This document shows positions 31,873 to 39,534 of a DNA stretch of 64,000 nt, piece by piece. The position numbers and the translations under genes are program-made. The notes beneath the pieces were generated by a model. It was not told the DNA's origin and ran no database searches. It saw nothing but the letters and a program-made list of their open reading frames with translations. Origin of the DNA: Stenotrophomonas sp. NA06056 (GTDB taxonomy: Bacteria; Pseudomonadota; Gammaproteobacteria; Xanthomonadales; Xanthomonadaceae); assembly GCF_013364355.1 (NCBI RefSeq), contig NZ_CP054931.1, positions 1,550,001-1,614,000 of the forward strand, read 5' to 3'. Position 1 is the first letter of the stretch; every line of letters starts with the position of its first letter.

Positions 31873-32997
31873 ATGCCTACCCGTCGTCATTTCATCACCC
31901 AACTCGCCGCAACCGCCGGCCTGGGCGGCTTGGCCGCGCTGGGTCTGACCGGACTACCCGCCCGCGCCCGTGCCGCTGCACCGGCCGGGTGGCAGATGCC
32001 CGATGAGCACGGTCCGCAGGAGCGCGTGTTCCTGGCCTTCGCCGCACAGCCGCGGGTATGGGGCGCGCAGGCCGATGCAGTGAACAATGCTGTCGCCCGT
32101 CTGGCGCGCACCATCGCCCGCCATCAGCCGGTCAGCGTGCTGTGCCGTCCTGCACAGCGCCGGCAGGCGCAGGAGCGCTGCGGCAGTGACAACATCGAAT
32201 TCCTCGACGTGCCGCTGGACGATATCTGGGTGCGCGACTACGGCGGCTGTTTCGTCACCAACGACAACGGCGGGCTCGGCTTGGTCGACTTCAACTTCAA
32301 TGGCTGGGGCGGCAAGCAGAGCGCGCGCAACGACGGTGCAGTAGCACCATGGCTGGCGCAGATGACCGGCGCGACGCTGCTGGAAAGCGATCTGGTGGGC
32401 GAGGGCGGTGGCATCGAAGTCGATGGCCACGGCACCGCGATCCTGACCGAAAGCTGCTGGGTAAACCGCAACCGCAATCCGGGCTGGTCACGCGCGGATA
32501 TCGAAGCGGAGTTGAAGCACCACCTGGGCCTGCGCAAGGTGGTCTGGTTGCCCGGCATCGCTGGCGAAGACATCACCGATGCGCATGTGGATTTCTACGC
32601 ACGCTTCGTGCGCCCCGGCGTGGTGATCGCCAACCTGGACAATGATCCGGAATCGTACGATTACGATCTGACCCGCGAGCATCTGCAGATCCTGCGCGAG
32701 GCCACCGATGCCGACGGTCGCAGGCTGCAGGTGCGCACGCTGCCGCCGCCGCTGGGCGGGCGCGACAATGTGCACACCCGCGACAATGACGATCTTGCCC
32801 GGGGCTACATCAATTACCTGCCGATCAACGGTGCGGTGATCGCACCGCAGTTTGGTGACGCGAAGGCCGATGGTTACTGTCGTGAACTGCTGGAAGACCT
32901 GTATCCCGGCCGCACCATCGAGCAGGTGGATATCGATGCGATTGCCGGTGGCGGCGGCGGCATCCATTGCGTGACCAAGAACATGCCGCGGGTGTAA
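31873..32997 (+). CDS. Agmatine deiminase family protein, Tat-exported
   Basis: 374 residues; residues 1-35 carry a Tat signal (TRRHFITQL, hydrophobic core, ARA). The enzyme belongs to the peptidyl-arginine-deiminase/agmatine-deiminase pentein fold: DDIWVRDYGG, ESDLVGEGGGIEVDG, DAHVDFYARF and the catalytic Cys366 in GGGGIHCVTKNMPRV. These proteins convert agmatine to N-carbamoylputrescine. Export is unusual compared with cytoplasmic AguA; the substrate could be arginine-like compounds in the periplasm. TGGAG upstream of ATG 31873 decides the start. It is divergent from a LysR gene. Confidence 0.85.
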   Translation: MPTRRHFITQLAATAGLGGLAALGLTGLPARARAAAPAGWQMPDEHGPQERVFLAFAAQPRVWGAQADAVNNAVARLARTIARHQPVSVLCRPAQRRQAQERCGSDNIEFLDVPLDDIWVRDYGGCFVTNDNGGLGLVDFNFNGWGGKQSARNDGAVAPWLAQMTGATLLESDLVGEGGGIEVDGHGTAILTESCWVNRNRNPGWSRADIEAELKHHLGLRKVVWLPGIAGEDITDAHVDFYARFVRPGVVIANLDNDPESYDYDLTREHLQILREATDADGRRLQVRTLPPPLGGRDNVHTRDNDDLARGYINYLPINGAVIAPQFGDAKADGYCRELLEDLYPGRTIEQVDIDAIAGGGGGIHCVTKNMPRV

Positions 32998-33078
32998 TGC
33001 GTCGGCGCGGCGAGGCTGCGATACAGTGTCTGCCGAGCCGGCCGCGCACGGTGGCCGCCAGGGACGACGAGGCAGGGA

Positions 33079-33801
33079 ATGCGGAAGGGAATCGGCAGCA
33101 GGCTGCGCGTGGCCAGCGTGGCCACGGTACTGATGCTTGCAGGTCAGGCGAGCGCCATTGATTCGCCTGCAACGTCAGCGGTCACGCGGGAAGCGGTGGA
33201 TGGCGTTTCGCTGAGCGAATGGACCGCCCGTTGGTGGCGCTGGGCCAATGCGCAGAGGGTGGCACCCTACATGGATCCGGACGGTCGCCTCTGCGAACTG
33301 GGACAGGAGGGACCGGTCTGGAACCTGGCAGGGACCAATGGCCGCTTCCAGCCGCGCAGGCAGTGCGTGGTGCCCGAGGGCAGACACCTGTTGCTGCCCA
33401 TCATCAACATGGCCAGTTACCAGACCGGGGAAGACGTAACCTGCGAGGAGTTGCAGGCCGGTGCGGCGATCAACAACGACTATCTGGTCAGTGCGGTGGT
33501 GCTGCTGGACGGGCAGCCGCTGGGTGACATGCGCCTGCACCGGGTGAAGAGCGATGGTTGTTTCCGCATGGATCCGGACGACGACGATTCGCGATTGGCG
33601 GCGGCCGATGGCTACTGGCTGATGCTCAAGCCACTGACGCCGGGTCGGCACACCGTGAGCGTCGGCGCCAACTACGGCGCGCCTGAAGGTGGCGCGTACA
33701 GCCAGATGCGGCAGACCTTCGAGTATGTGCTGCATGTGGGTGGCCGCACGCAGATTACCCTTGTCGCGCCCCCCGCGATGATGGAGGCGTCTGCACCCTG
33801 A
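33079..33801 (+). CDS. Exported protein of unknown function
   Basis: 240 residues. Signal peptide (GQASA-ID). A domain with SLSEWTARWWRWA, Asp-rich PDGRLCELGQEGPVWNLAGTNG and RRQCVVPEGRHLLLPIINMASY, plus four Cys, matches a pattern seen in uncharacterised secreted proteins; function unknown. The C-terminal half has PGRHTVSVGANYG and a beta-rich end. It follows the deiminase gene after 81 bases; co-transcription is possible. Confidence 0.75.
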   Translation: MRKGIGSRLRVASVATVLMLAGQASAIDSPATSAVTREAVDGVSLSEWTARWWRWANAQRVAPYMDPDGRLCELGQEGPVWNLAGTNGRFQPRRQCVVPEGRHLLLPIINMASYQTGEDVTCEELQAGAAINNDYLVSAVVLLDGQPLGDMRLHRVKSDGCFRMDPDDDDSRLAAADGYWLMLKPLTPGRHTVSVGANYGAPEGGAYSQMRQTFEYVLHVGGRTQITLVAPPAMMEASAP

Positions 33802-33816
33802 AATTCGCGGCAGGGC

Positions 33817-34362
33817 TCAATCATGGTCCTGTTTCAACGCCAGATCGGCCGCCAGCAGTGCCTCGGCTGCTGCACTCAGGGCCGGCGAGGGCGGGGCAAC
33901 CACGCCGATCGATTCCATCATCTGCGGCATGCCGACGAACTGACGTGCGCGGCGGTCGTAGATGCCGGTGATCAGCAGCGCGCGCGTGGCGGTTTTCTGC
34001 TCCGGACCGATCAGCACGCGCTGCTCCATGATGCCGCGTGAGCCGACCCAGCCGACCAGCCGCGTTTCCAGGGTGAAGCGCTGGAACGGCTTCAGCTCAC
34101 GGCGGAACTGGATGGTGCCGGCGCCAACGATCGGCGCCCACTTCTCGCGCAGCGCCACTTTGCCCAGGCCCATGCGCAGGATCAGGTCCAGCCGGCCCAG
34201 GTCGAAGATGTTCCAGTAGCGGCCGTTGGTCATGTGCAGGTTGCTGTCCAGGTCATTGGGCAGCACCCGGAATGACAGGCGCGAGACCGCGAATGGCGCG
34301 TCGAGCTTCGGTCGGAACAGGCTGCACAGCAGCAGGTGGAGCAGGCGGAACCAGAGATTCAT
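33817..34362 (-). CDS. Thioesterase superfamily (hotdog) protein
   Basis: 181 residues; hydrophobic start (LWFRLLHLLLCSL) then a 4HBT-like hotdog domain with SFRVLPNDLDSNLHMTNGRYWNIFDLGR (Asp and Asn/His of the acyl-CoA thioesterase active region). It resembles THEM6-like acyl-CoA thioesterases. Divergent from a TetR regulator gene 69 bases away that is likely its repressor. The -10-like TATAAC on the minus strand is only 13 bases from the ATG, so the mRNA may have a very short leader. Confidence 0.8.
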   Translation of the reverse strand: MNLWFRLLHLLLCSLFRPKLDAPFAVSRLSFRVLPNDLDSNLHMTNGRYWNIFDLGRLDLILRMGLGKVALREKWAPIVGAGTIQFRRELKPFQRFTLETRLVGWVGSRGIMEQRVLIGPEQKTATRALLITGIYDRRARQFVGMPQMMESIGVVAPPSPALSAAAEALLAADLALKQDHD

Positions 34363-34364
34363 GA

Positions 34365-34413
34365 CTATGACGACTGTTATAGAACGGTCAATACGCTAGT
34401 CTATGACGACTGT
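34365..34413. promoter_or_regulatory. Direct repeats in the thioesterase/TetR divergent promoter
   Basis: The 13-mer CTATGACGACTGT occurs at 34365-34377 and again at 34401-34413, 36 bases apart. Their position in a 69-base divergent promoter suggests they are the TetR operator. Each half lacks strong internal symmetry. Confidence 0.5.
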
Positions 34414-34431
34414 CTTAGCAAGGAGCCTGCC

Positions 34432-35007
34432 ATGAGCCCGCGCTCGTCCGATGCCCCCCAGCGTGTGATCGATGCCGCGGCGCAGATGCTCGCGCGGGTG
34501 GGCCTCAATGCCACCAGCATCCGCGAAGTGACCAAGCTGGCTGAAGCGCCACTGGGCTCCACGTACCACCACTTCCCGGGCGGCAAGCAGGAACTGCTGG
34601 CACGGGCCACCACGATGGCTGGCGACAAGGTGGAGACCCTGCTGATCGAGCTGCTGAAGGAAGGCGCGGTGCAGGGATTGCAGCAGTTCCTGGCGCTATG
34701 GCGCGAGCGCCTGCTGCGCAGCGGTTTTCGCGCCGGCTGCCCGGTGCTGGCGGCGGCGGTTGAAGAGCCGGTGGAAGCTGCGCCCAGCCAACCGCGCGCA
34801 GCCGCCGCCGAGGTATTCGCGCGCTGGCAGGGCCACCTGACCGAAGCGTTCGTTGCCGAAGGACGCGCGCATGCCGATGCGGCAGGCTTGGCCAGTCTGG
34901 TGATCGCCAGCGTGGAAGGGGCGGTGGCGATGAGTCGCGCACGGCAGGACATCGCCCCGTTCGACCAGGTGGCAGAGCAGCTGCTGCGGGCTGCATCACA
35001 CCGCTGA
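34432..35007 (+). CDS. TetR-family transcriptional regulator
   Basis: 191 residues. N-terminal helix-turn-helix: RVIDAAAQMLARVGLNATSIREVTK and APLGSTYHHFPGGKQEL, then a C-terminal ligand domain with GCPVLAAAVEE, as in LmrA/YxaF-type regulators. AAGGAG ten bases upstream of ATG 34432 decides the start; the frame to 34336 includes the operator. It probably represses itself and the divergent thioesterase gene. Confidence 0.92.
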   Translation: MSPRSSDAPQRVIDAAAQMLARVGLNATSIREVTKLAEAPLGSTYHHFPGGKQELLARATTMAGDKVETLLIELLKEGAVQGLQQFLALWRERLLRSGFRAGCPVLAAAVEEPVEAAPSQPRAAAAEVFARWQGHLTEAFVAEGRAHADAAGLASLVIASVEGAVAMSRARQDIAPFDQVAEQLLRAASHR

Positions 35008-35019
35008 GGGTTGCACGGT

Positions 35020-35328
35020 CTACTTGAAGAGCATGTAGGCCCAACCTGCAAACATCGGTAACAGCACGGCGATCATCGATGCACCCAGCCAGCGCGCATA
35101 ACGGCGGGCTGCGTCGCCACCTTGCCTTTTCAGTGCCCAGGCGTGCAGGGGCAAGATCAGCAGGGCCTGCAGAACGAAGGCCGCCAGTGCGGCAAGCCAC
35201 AGCGCAAATACGCCCAGGCAGCCGTCACTGAAACAATAGGTGCCGAACCACGATCCCCAGCCCGCCAGGCCGATCATCGGCAGGAACATCACGCTGGCGA
35301 CAGGGCGGGTGAACTGGGACGCTTGCAT
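35020..35328 (-). CDS. Small membrane protein of unknown function
   Basis: 102 residues from ATG 35328, with three likely membrane segments (SVMFLPMIGLAGWGSW, GVFALWLAALAAFVLQALLIL, GASMIAVLLPMFAGWAYM). No family recognised. The frame extends upstream to 35496 without a ribosome site. It is convergent with the TetR gene 12 bases away. Confidence 0.65.
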   Translation of the reverse strand: MQASQFTRPVASVMFLPMIGLAGWGSWFGTYCFSDGCLGVFALWLAALAAFVLQALLILPLHAWALKRQGGDAARRYARWLGASMIAVLLPMFAGWAYMLFK

Positions 35329-35445
35329 GCTGGGGCCGATCCATTCCGTGGCTGCCCAGAATATAGGATCTACACCATGCTGCGGTTGCCTTGGGGCCTG
35401 CGGGAATGCGATTGGATGAGGACTGTAGACGCGCCGCCACGGCAG

Positions 35446-35453
35446 GGTAGAAT
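35446..35453 (+). promoter_or_regulatory. Candidate -10 element upstream of the VOC gene
   Basis: GGTAGAAT, 41 bases before ATG 35495; identical to octamers upstream of ligA and gyrA. Confidence 0.35.
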
Positions 35454-35494
35454 CCTGCCAGCGCAGCCCGCGCGTGCTTGGCAAGGATGTCTGC

Positions 35495-35872
35495 ATGCTG
35501 CATCACCTCTCGCTGGGTGTCCGCGATCTGGACGCTGCCGGCTGCTTCTACGATGCGGTGCTCGCAGCCCTTGGCTATCGCCGCGTCTTCGAAGACGACA
35601 CCGCAATCGGCTATGGCTTGGTCGATGATGAAGACCTGCTCTGCCTGAAGCTGCGCGACGATGCGGCTGCGCCGGGACCTGGCTTTCATCTGGCGCTGGC
35701 GGCAACCACGCGTGCAGCCGTTGATGACTTCCATCGTGCGGCCCTGGCAACCGGAGGCCAGGACAATGGAACTGCGGGCATGCGCCCGGATTACGGCGAC
35801 CATTACTACGCCGCCTTCGTGATCGATCCTGATGGCCATCGCATCGAGGCAGTGACCAAGGCGGCGATATGA
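35495..35872 (+). CDS. VOC family (glyoxalase/bleomycin-resistance-like) protein
   Basis: 125 residues; begins MLHHLSLGVRDLDAAGCFYDAVLAALG with the metal-ligand His of VOC folds, and ends HYYAAFVIDPDGHRIEAV with the final Glu ligand. Likely a metal-dependent lyase, isomerase or binding protein; substrate unknown. AAGGA seven bases before ATG 35495 sets the start. Its stop overlaps the next gene's ATG by four bases. Confidence 0.85.
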   Translation: MLHHLSLGVRDLDAAGCFYDAVLAALGYRRVFEDDTAIGYGLVDDEDLLCLKLRDDAAAPGPGFHLALAATTRAAVDDFHRAALATGGQDNGTAGMRPDYGDHYYAAFVIDPDGHRIEAVTKAAI

Positions 35873-36618
35873 GCAACCGACGCCCGCCCGTTTCCCTGCC
35901 GAGCAGCCGCAGCACCGAAGCGATGCGTGCACGCCGACAGCTGCAGCATCGTGGCTGGCCGCGGCTGCAGATGGCCTTGATCGTTGCGTTGACTGGAGCC
36001 GCCGGATTCCTTGCATCGCACCTGCTGCGGCTGGCGGGCATCGACGCGATGCTGCTGCGCTATCCCCTGGCCGTTCTGCTGGCCTATGGCGTGTTCCTGC
36101 TGCTGATGTGGATCTGGATCCGTTGGCGCTGGGATGCCGTGGCCGACGGACTGGGTTCCGGGCCTGATGGCAATGGCAGCCAGGGATCGCCGTGGAGCGG
36201 CAGCGGTGGGCACTCCGGCGGGGGCGGCGCGTCCGCCTCCTGGGGCGACGCTGCAGCGTCCTCCAGCACGAGTGCCGACAGCACGTCGTTGTTGGACGTA
36301 GCCGACGGCGAGGCAGGCCTGCCGCTGCTGGCCGTTCTCGGCATCGTTGCGCTGGTGGCTACGGTGCTCTTGGCCAGTGTCTGGGTGGTCTGGTCGGCGC
36401 CGGTACTGATGGCCGAACTGTTGGTGGATGCGGCCATCGCCGGTGGTCTGTACAAGCGTATGCAGGGCATGCAGGCGCAGGGCTGGTGGCGGCTGTGTTT
36501 GTCCCATACGATCTGGCCGCTGCTGGGCCTGCTGGTGTTTTTCGCCGGGCTGGGCTGGCTTGCGCAGGAGCTGGCGCCCGGTGCGATCAGTCTGATGCAG
36601 GTGTTCAAGGCGTTGTAG
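35869..36618 (+). CDS. Membrane protein with a Gly/Ser-rich loop
   Basis: 249 residues. An N-terminal basic cytoplasmic segment is followed by two hydrophobic helices (MALIVALTGAAGFLASHLL; YPLAVLLAYGVFLLLMWIW), a Gly/Ser-rich loop (residues about 100-140, SGSGGHSGGGGASASWG), and two or three more helices (ILALVAT-like LLAVLGIVALVATVLLA, GLLVFFAGLGWL). No family recognised. Translationally coupled to the VOC gene by ATGA. Confidence 0.7.
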   Translation: MSNRRPPVSLPSSRSTEAMRARRQLQHRGWPRLQMALIVALTGAAGFLASHLLRLAGIDAMLLRYPLAVLLAYGVFLLLMWIWIRWRWDAVADGLGSGPDGNGSQGSPWSGSGGHSGGGGASASWGDAAASSSTSADSTSLLDVADGEAGLPLLAVLGIVALVATVLLASVWVVWSAPVLMAELLVDAAIAGGLYKRMQGMQAQGWWRLCLSHTIWPLLGLLVFFAGLGWLAQELAPGAISLMQVFKAL

Positions 36619-36666
36619 CAGGAACGGCCCCGACGTTGAGTTTCAATCACACGCAAGGAGAAGCGC

Positions 36667-37182
36667 ATGGATGTCGCTGCACGCGGTAACAGGAAGTTCG
36701 TTCGTTGGTTGATGGTGGCGATGTTTGCCCTGTTGATGCCCTTCGCGGTGATGGCTCAGTCCGGGCCTACATCGAACCCGCCCACAGCGGAGGCGGCCGC
36801 AGAAGAAGCCCAGTGCCGCGCCTGCGCCTATGAACGCATTGGGCACAAGATGGACATCGGCCTGGTGGCGCTGGTGTCTTTGCTGGTGGTTGCGCTGCTG
36901 GTGGCCATTTCCCGCGAGTGGGGCACGACGTCGCAGCGCTGGACCTGTCGCACCATGGCGCTGCTGCTGGTGGGACTGGGGGTGGCGCTGCTGTGGTGGG
37001 CAGGCAGCATCATCTACCTCGGCTACAACCCTTGGCAGGAGGACGCCGCTCCGCTGGATTCAGCGTTGACCTCCACACTGCTCAGCACGTCGCCGAAGTG
37101 GCTGGCGGCAATGGTGCTGATCGCTTTTGCGCCAGCCATCTGGAAGCGCAGCGAACGACTGCCAGCGTGGCGTATCGGCTGA
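36667..37182 (+). CDS. Membrane protein of unknown function
   Basis: 171 residues with a signal or first membrane segment (FVRWLMVAMFALLMPFAVMAQ), a CRACAYERIG loop, then three segments (IGLVALVSLLVVALLVAI; MALLLVGLGVALLWWAGSIIYL; WLAAMVLIAFAPAIW). AAGGAG six bases upstream of the ATG. Third gene of the run starting with the VOC gene; function unknown. Confidence 0.7.
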   Translation: MDVAARGNRKFVRWLMVAMFALLMPFAVMAQSGPTSNPPTAEAAAEEAQCRACAYERIGHKMDIGLVALVSLLVVALLVAISREWGTTSQRWTCRTMALLLVGLGVALLWWAGSIIYLGYNPWQEDAAPLDSALTSTLLSTSPKWLAAMVLIAFAPAIWKRSERLPAWRIG

Positions 37183-37192
37183 CCTGGGATCA

Positions 37193-37219
37193 GCGGCGCC
37201 GGATCATGTCCGGCGCCGC
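37193..37219. terminator. Hairpin between convergent membrane-protein gene and TonB receptor gene
   Basis: Perfect 11-bp stem GCGGCGCCGGA / TCCGGCGCCGC, loop TCATG. It lies between converging genes and can end both transcripts; no T-run. Confidence 0.55.
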
Positions 37220-37228
37220 CTGCTGGAA

Positions 37229-39340
37229 TCAGTCGAAGCGCCAGCGCACGCCCGCATACACGCCGCGGCCTTCGCCGGGCGTGGAGCGTGCCACGTCCTT
37301 GCCGGCATCGTTGTAACCGGGGGTGACGGTGGCGGCGTAGTGGCGGTCACCGATGTTGCGCATCTCCGCCCACAGTTGCCAGCGGCCGCCCGGTGCGTCG
37401 TAACCGATGCGACTGCCGAAGATGACGTGGCTGTCGGACCAGTAGCTGTTGGCATAGTCCACCGCGATGCGCGAGGCGTACTCGGTGTTCAGTGCGGCAT
37501 ACGCGCCCGAGGCGTGGTCGAAGCGCAGCTCGGCCTGGTAGGCATGGCGCGGTAGGCCAGGCAAGCGATTGCGGCCGAAGCGCGCGTCATGGCGATAGCG
37601 GAAGTCGCTGAAGGTATAGGCCTGGCGCAGCGACAAGCGGCCCGGCGCGGCCTGCCACACGGTGCTGTCCAGACCCGCCTCGATGCCACGGTGCACGGTG
37701 GGACTGGCGTTGTTCTCGGCGATGAACAGGTTCGGCACCGGCTGCAGCTCCACGCTCAGCAGTTCGTGCTTCACGTGCGCGTAGTAGCCAGTCAGTTCCC
37801 AACGGCCCAGCGCGGCGTCGCCCCGCGCACCCAGTTCCAGCGTCGTGGCGGTCTGGTTCTGCATCGGAACCGGCGCGCGCTGGCGGCCGGTGGACGGGCC
37901 ATTGCCAGGCCCGAAGTACTGGTTCGAGCCCCAGATCATCGACCACGGATGCGGCGCCTCAACCGAGCGGCTGAGGTTGCCGAACCACTGCATCTGCGGC
38001 GTCTGCTGCCAGGTGAAGCCCAGCCGCGGCGCGTAGTCCCAGTCGTGGTCGCGCAGGCGGCCACCACTGCTCGGCCAGGTCACCTGCACATCGCGGCGGG
38101 TGTTGATCAGCGCCAGCCCGGTCTGCACGCGCAGCCGATCATTCAGCGCCAGGTTGTTGCCGATATGCAGCGTGCTGTCGGTACCGTGATGGCGGAAATC
38201 GCGGGTACGGGTACCGGCGGCATAGCCGTTGTTGGCAAAGCGCAGCGACTCCCGCACATCGGCATCCAGGTCGTGGGTGACGCGCAGGCCGATGGTGGTC
38301 TCGCTGTCCAAACCGAACAGCGCATGGCGGCGGCGGTAGTCCAGCGTGGCGTTGAGGTTGGCGTAGTCCAGCTGTTGGCGGTACAGGCTTTCGTTCAAGT
38401 CCATCGGGTACTTGTGATAGACCAGCCCGGCCTGCAGCGAGGAATTCTCATCGATCTGCAGGGTGGTGACGTTGCCCACCCAGGTGCTGCCGGGCTGCGG
38501 GCGGCGCGCATCGATGGCGAGGTTGGCAGGGTTCGCCGCGCGCGGATCGTTGCGGATCTGTTCGCGGGTCAGGCGCCCGGGCGTTTCGTGGTTGGTTTCG
38601 CGGTAGCGCACGAAGAAGCGGGTCTGCAGATCCGGGGTGATCTGCCAGCCGATGTTGGCCATCGCGCCCTTGCCATCGCCAGAGGCATGCCGTTGGTAGC
38701 CGTCGAATTCGGTATCGGTATAGGCCAGGAAGTAGTCGACGTCGCCACTGACGCCGCCCCAGCTGAGGCCGCGCTTCTGGTAGCCACGGCTGCCGGCTTC
38801 GTAATGCAGCTGCACGCCAGACGAGTCGCGACCGCTGCGGCTGATGTAGTCGATGGCACCGCCAAGTGCCAACGCGCCGCGCTCGAAACCGTTGGCGCCG
38901 CGCAGCACTTCCACCCGCGACAGCCACAGCGGTTCCAGCAGTTCGTAAGGCGTGCCGCCTGGACCGGTCAGCGGCAGGCCGTCGACCGATACCGCGATGC
39001 CGGAAGCATGCGCGCCCGGGCCACGGTTGATGCCGGAGCCGCGGATCGAGATCTTGGTGCCCTCGTTGCCTGGCGACTGCGCGCTGATGCCGGGCTGGTA
39101 GGCCAGCACATCGGCACTGCTGGACAGGCGGCTGTCAGCCTTGGCCACATCGATGACGTTGCTGGCGCCCGGCACGCGCTTCAGCGCTTCGCGCGCCTGT
39201 GCGCTGGCATCGGCGGCAGCGGTGACCCGTACGGCATCCAGCGTGGTGGCCTGCGGGGCCGCAGCGGCGGTGGAGGAGAGGCCGAGGGAAACGGCCAGGA
39301 ACAGCAGCGAGGGGGTGGGGCGGTACGACGAGAGCGACAT
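37229..39340 (-). CDS. TonB-dependent outer-membrane receptor
   Basis: 703 residues. A signal peptide (residues 1-27) precedes a TonB box (LDAVRVTA), a plug domain (ISIRGSGINRGPGAHASGIAVSVDGLP, and WLSRVEVLRGANGFERGALALGGAIDYIS), and a 22-strand-type barrel. The closing strand ends VRWRFD, with the terminal aromatic before Asp. Homology points to iron-siderophore-type receptors (FecA/ferrichrome branch), but the ligand is not determined. The last residues lie beside the hairpin at 37193. No ExbBD or regulator is adjacent. Confidence 0.9.
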   Translation of the reverse strand: MSLSSYRPTPSLLFLAVSLGLSSTAAAAPQATTLDAVRVTAAADASAQAREALKRVPGASNVIDVAKADSRLSSSADVLAYQPGISAQSPGNEGTKISIRGSGINRGPGAHASGIAVSVDGLPLTGPGGTPYELLEPLWLSRVEVLRGANGFERGALALGGAIDYISRSGRDSSGVQLHYEAGSRGYQKRGLSWGGVSGDVDYFLAYTDTEFDGYQRHASGDGKGAMANIGWQITPDLQTRFFVRYRETNHETPGRLTREQIRNDPRAANPANLAIDARRPQPGSTWVGNVTTLQIDENSSLQAGLVYHKYPMDLNESLYRQQLDYANLNATLDYRRRHALFGLDSETTIGLRVTHDLDADVRESLRFANNGYAAGTRTRDFRHHGTDSTLHIGNNLALNDRLRVQTGLALINTRRDVQVTWPSSGGRLRDHDWDYAPRLGFTWQQTPQMQWFGNLSRSVEAPHPWSMIWGSNQYFGPGNGPSTGRQRAPVPMQNQTATTLELGARGDAALGRWELTGYYAHVKHELLSVELQPVPNLFIAENNASPTVHRGIEAGLDSTVWQAAPGRLSLRQAYTFSDFRYRHDARFGRNRLPGLPRHAYQAELRFDHASGAYAALNTEYASRIAVDYANSYWSDSHVIFGSRIGYDAPGGRWQLWAEMRNIGDRHYAATVTPGYNDAGKDVARSTPGEGRGVYAGVRWRFD

Positions 39341-39437
39341 ACGGGAATGCTGTAAACCACAAAAGTGGCGCGCAAGTTAACAGGTCGAGGGCGTCACGTC
39401 ACCCATCGGCCGCGTATGGGCCGCCCGCAGCATCCAT

Positions 39438-39461
39438 GTAGAGCCGAGCCTATGCTCGGCT
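39438..39461 (+). repeat. SMAG/REP element
   Basis: GTAG followed by an 8-bp stem AGCCGAGC / GCTCGGCT with a 4-base loop. A partial inverse copy (GGCTCGGCGCTAC) lies near 39514-39526. In the gap between the receptor and the serine hydrolase genes. Confidence 0.75.
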
Positions 39462-39534
39462 ATCGCGCGCAGCGCGGGCTTTCTGCCATCGCAACGAAGA
39501 GCAGCCGTGCATGGGCTCGGCGCTACAGCAGGGT

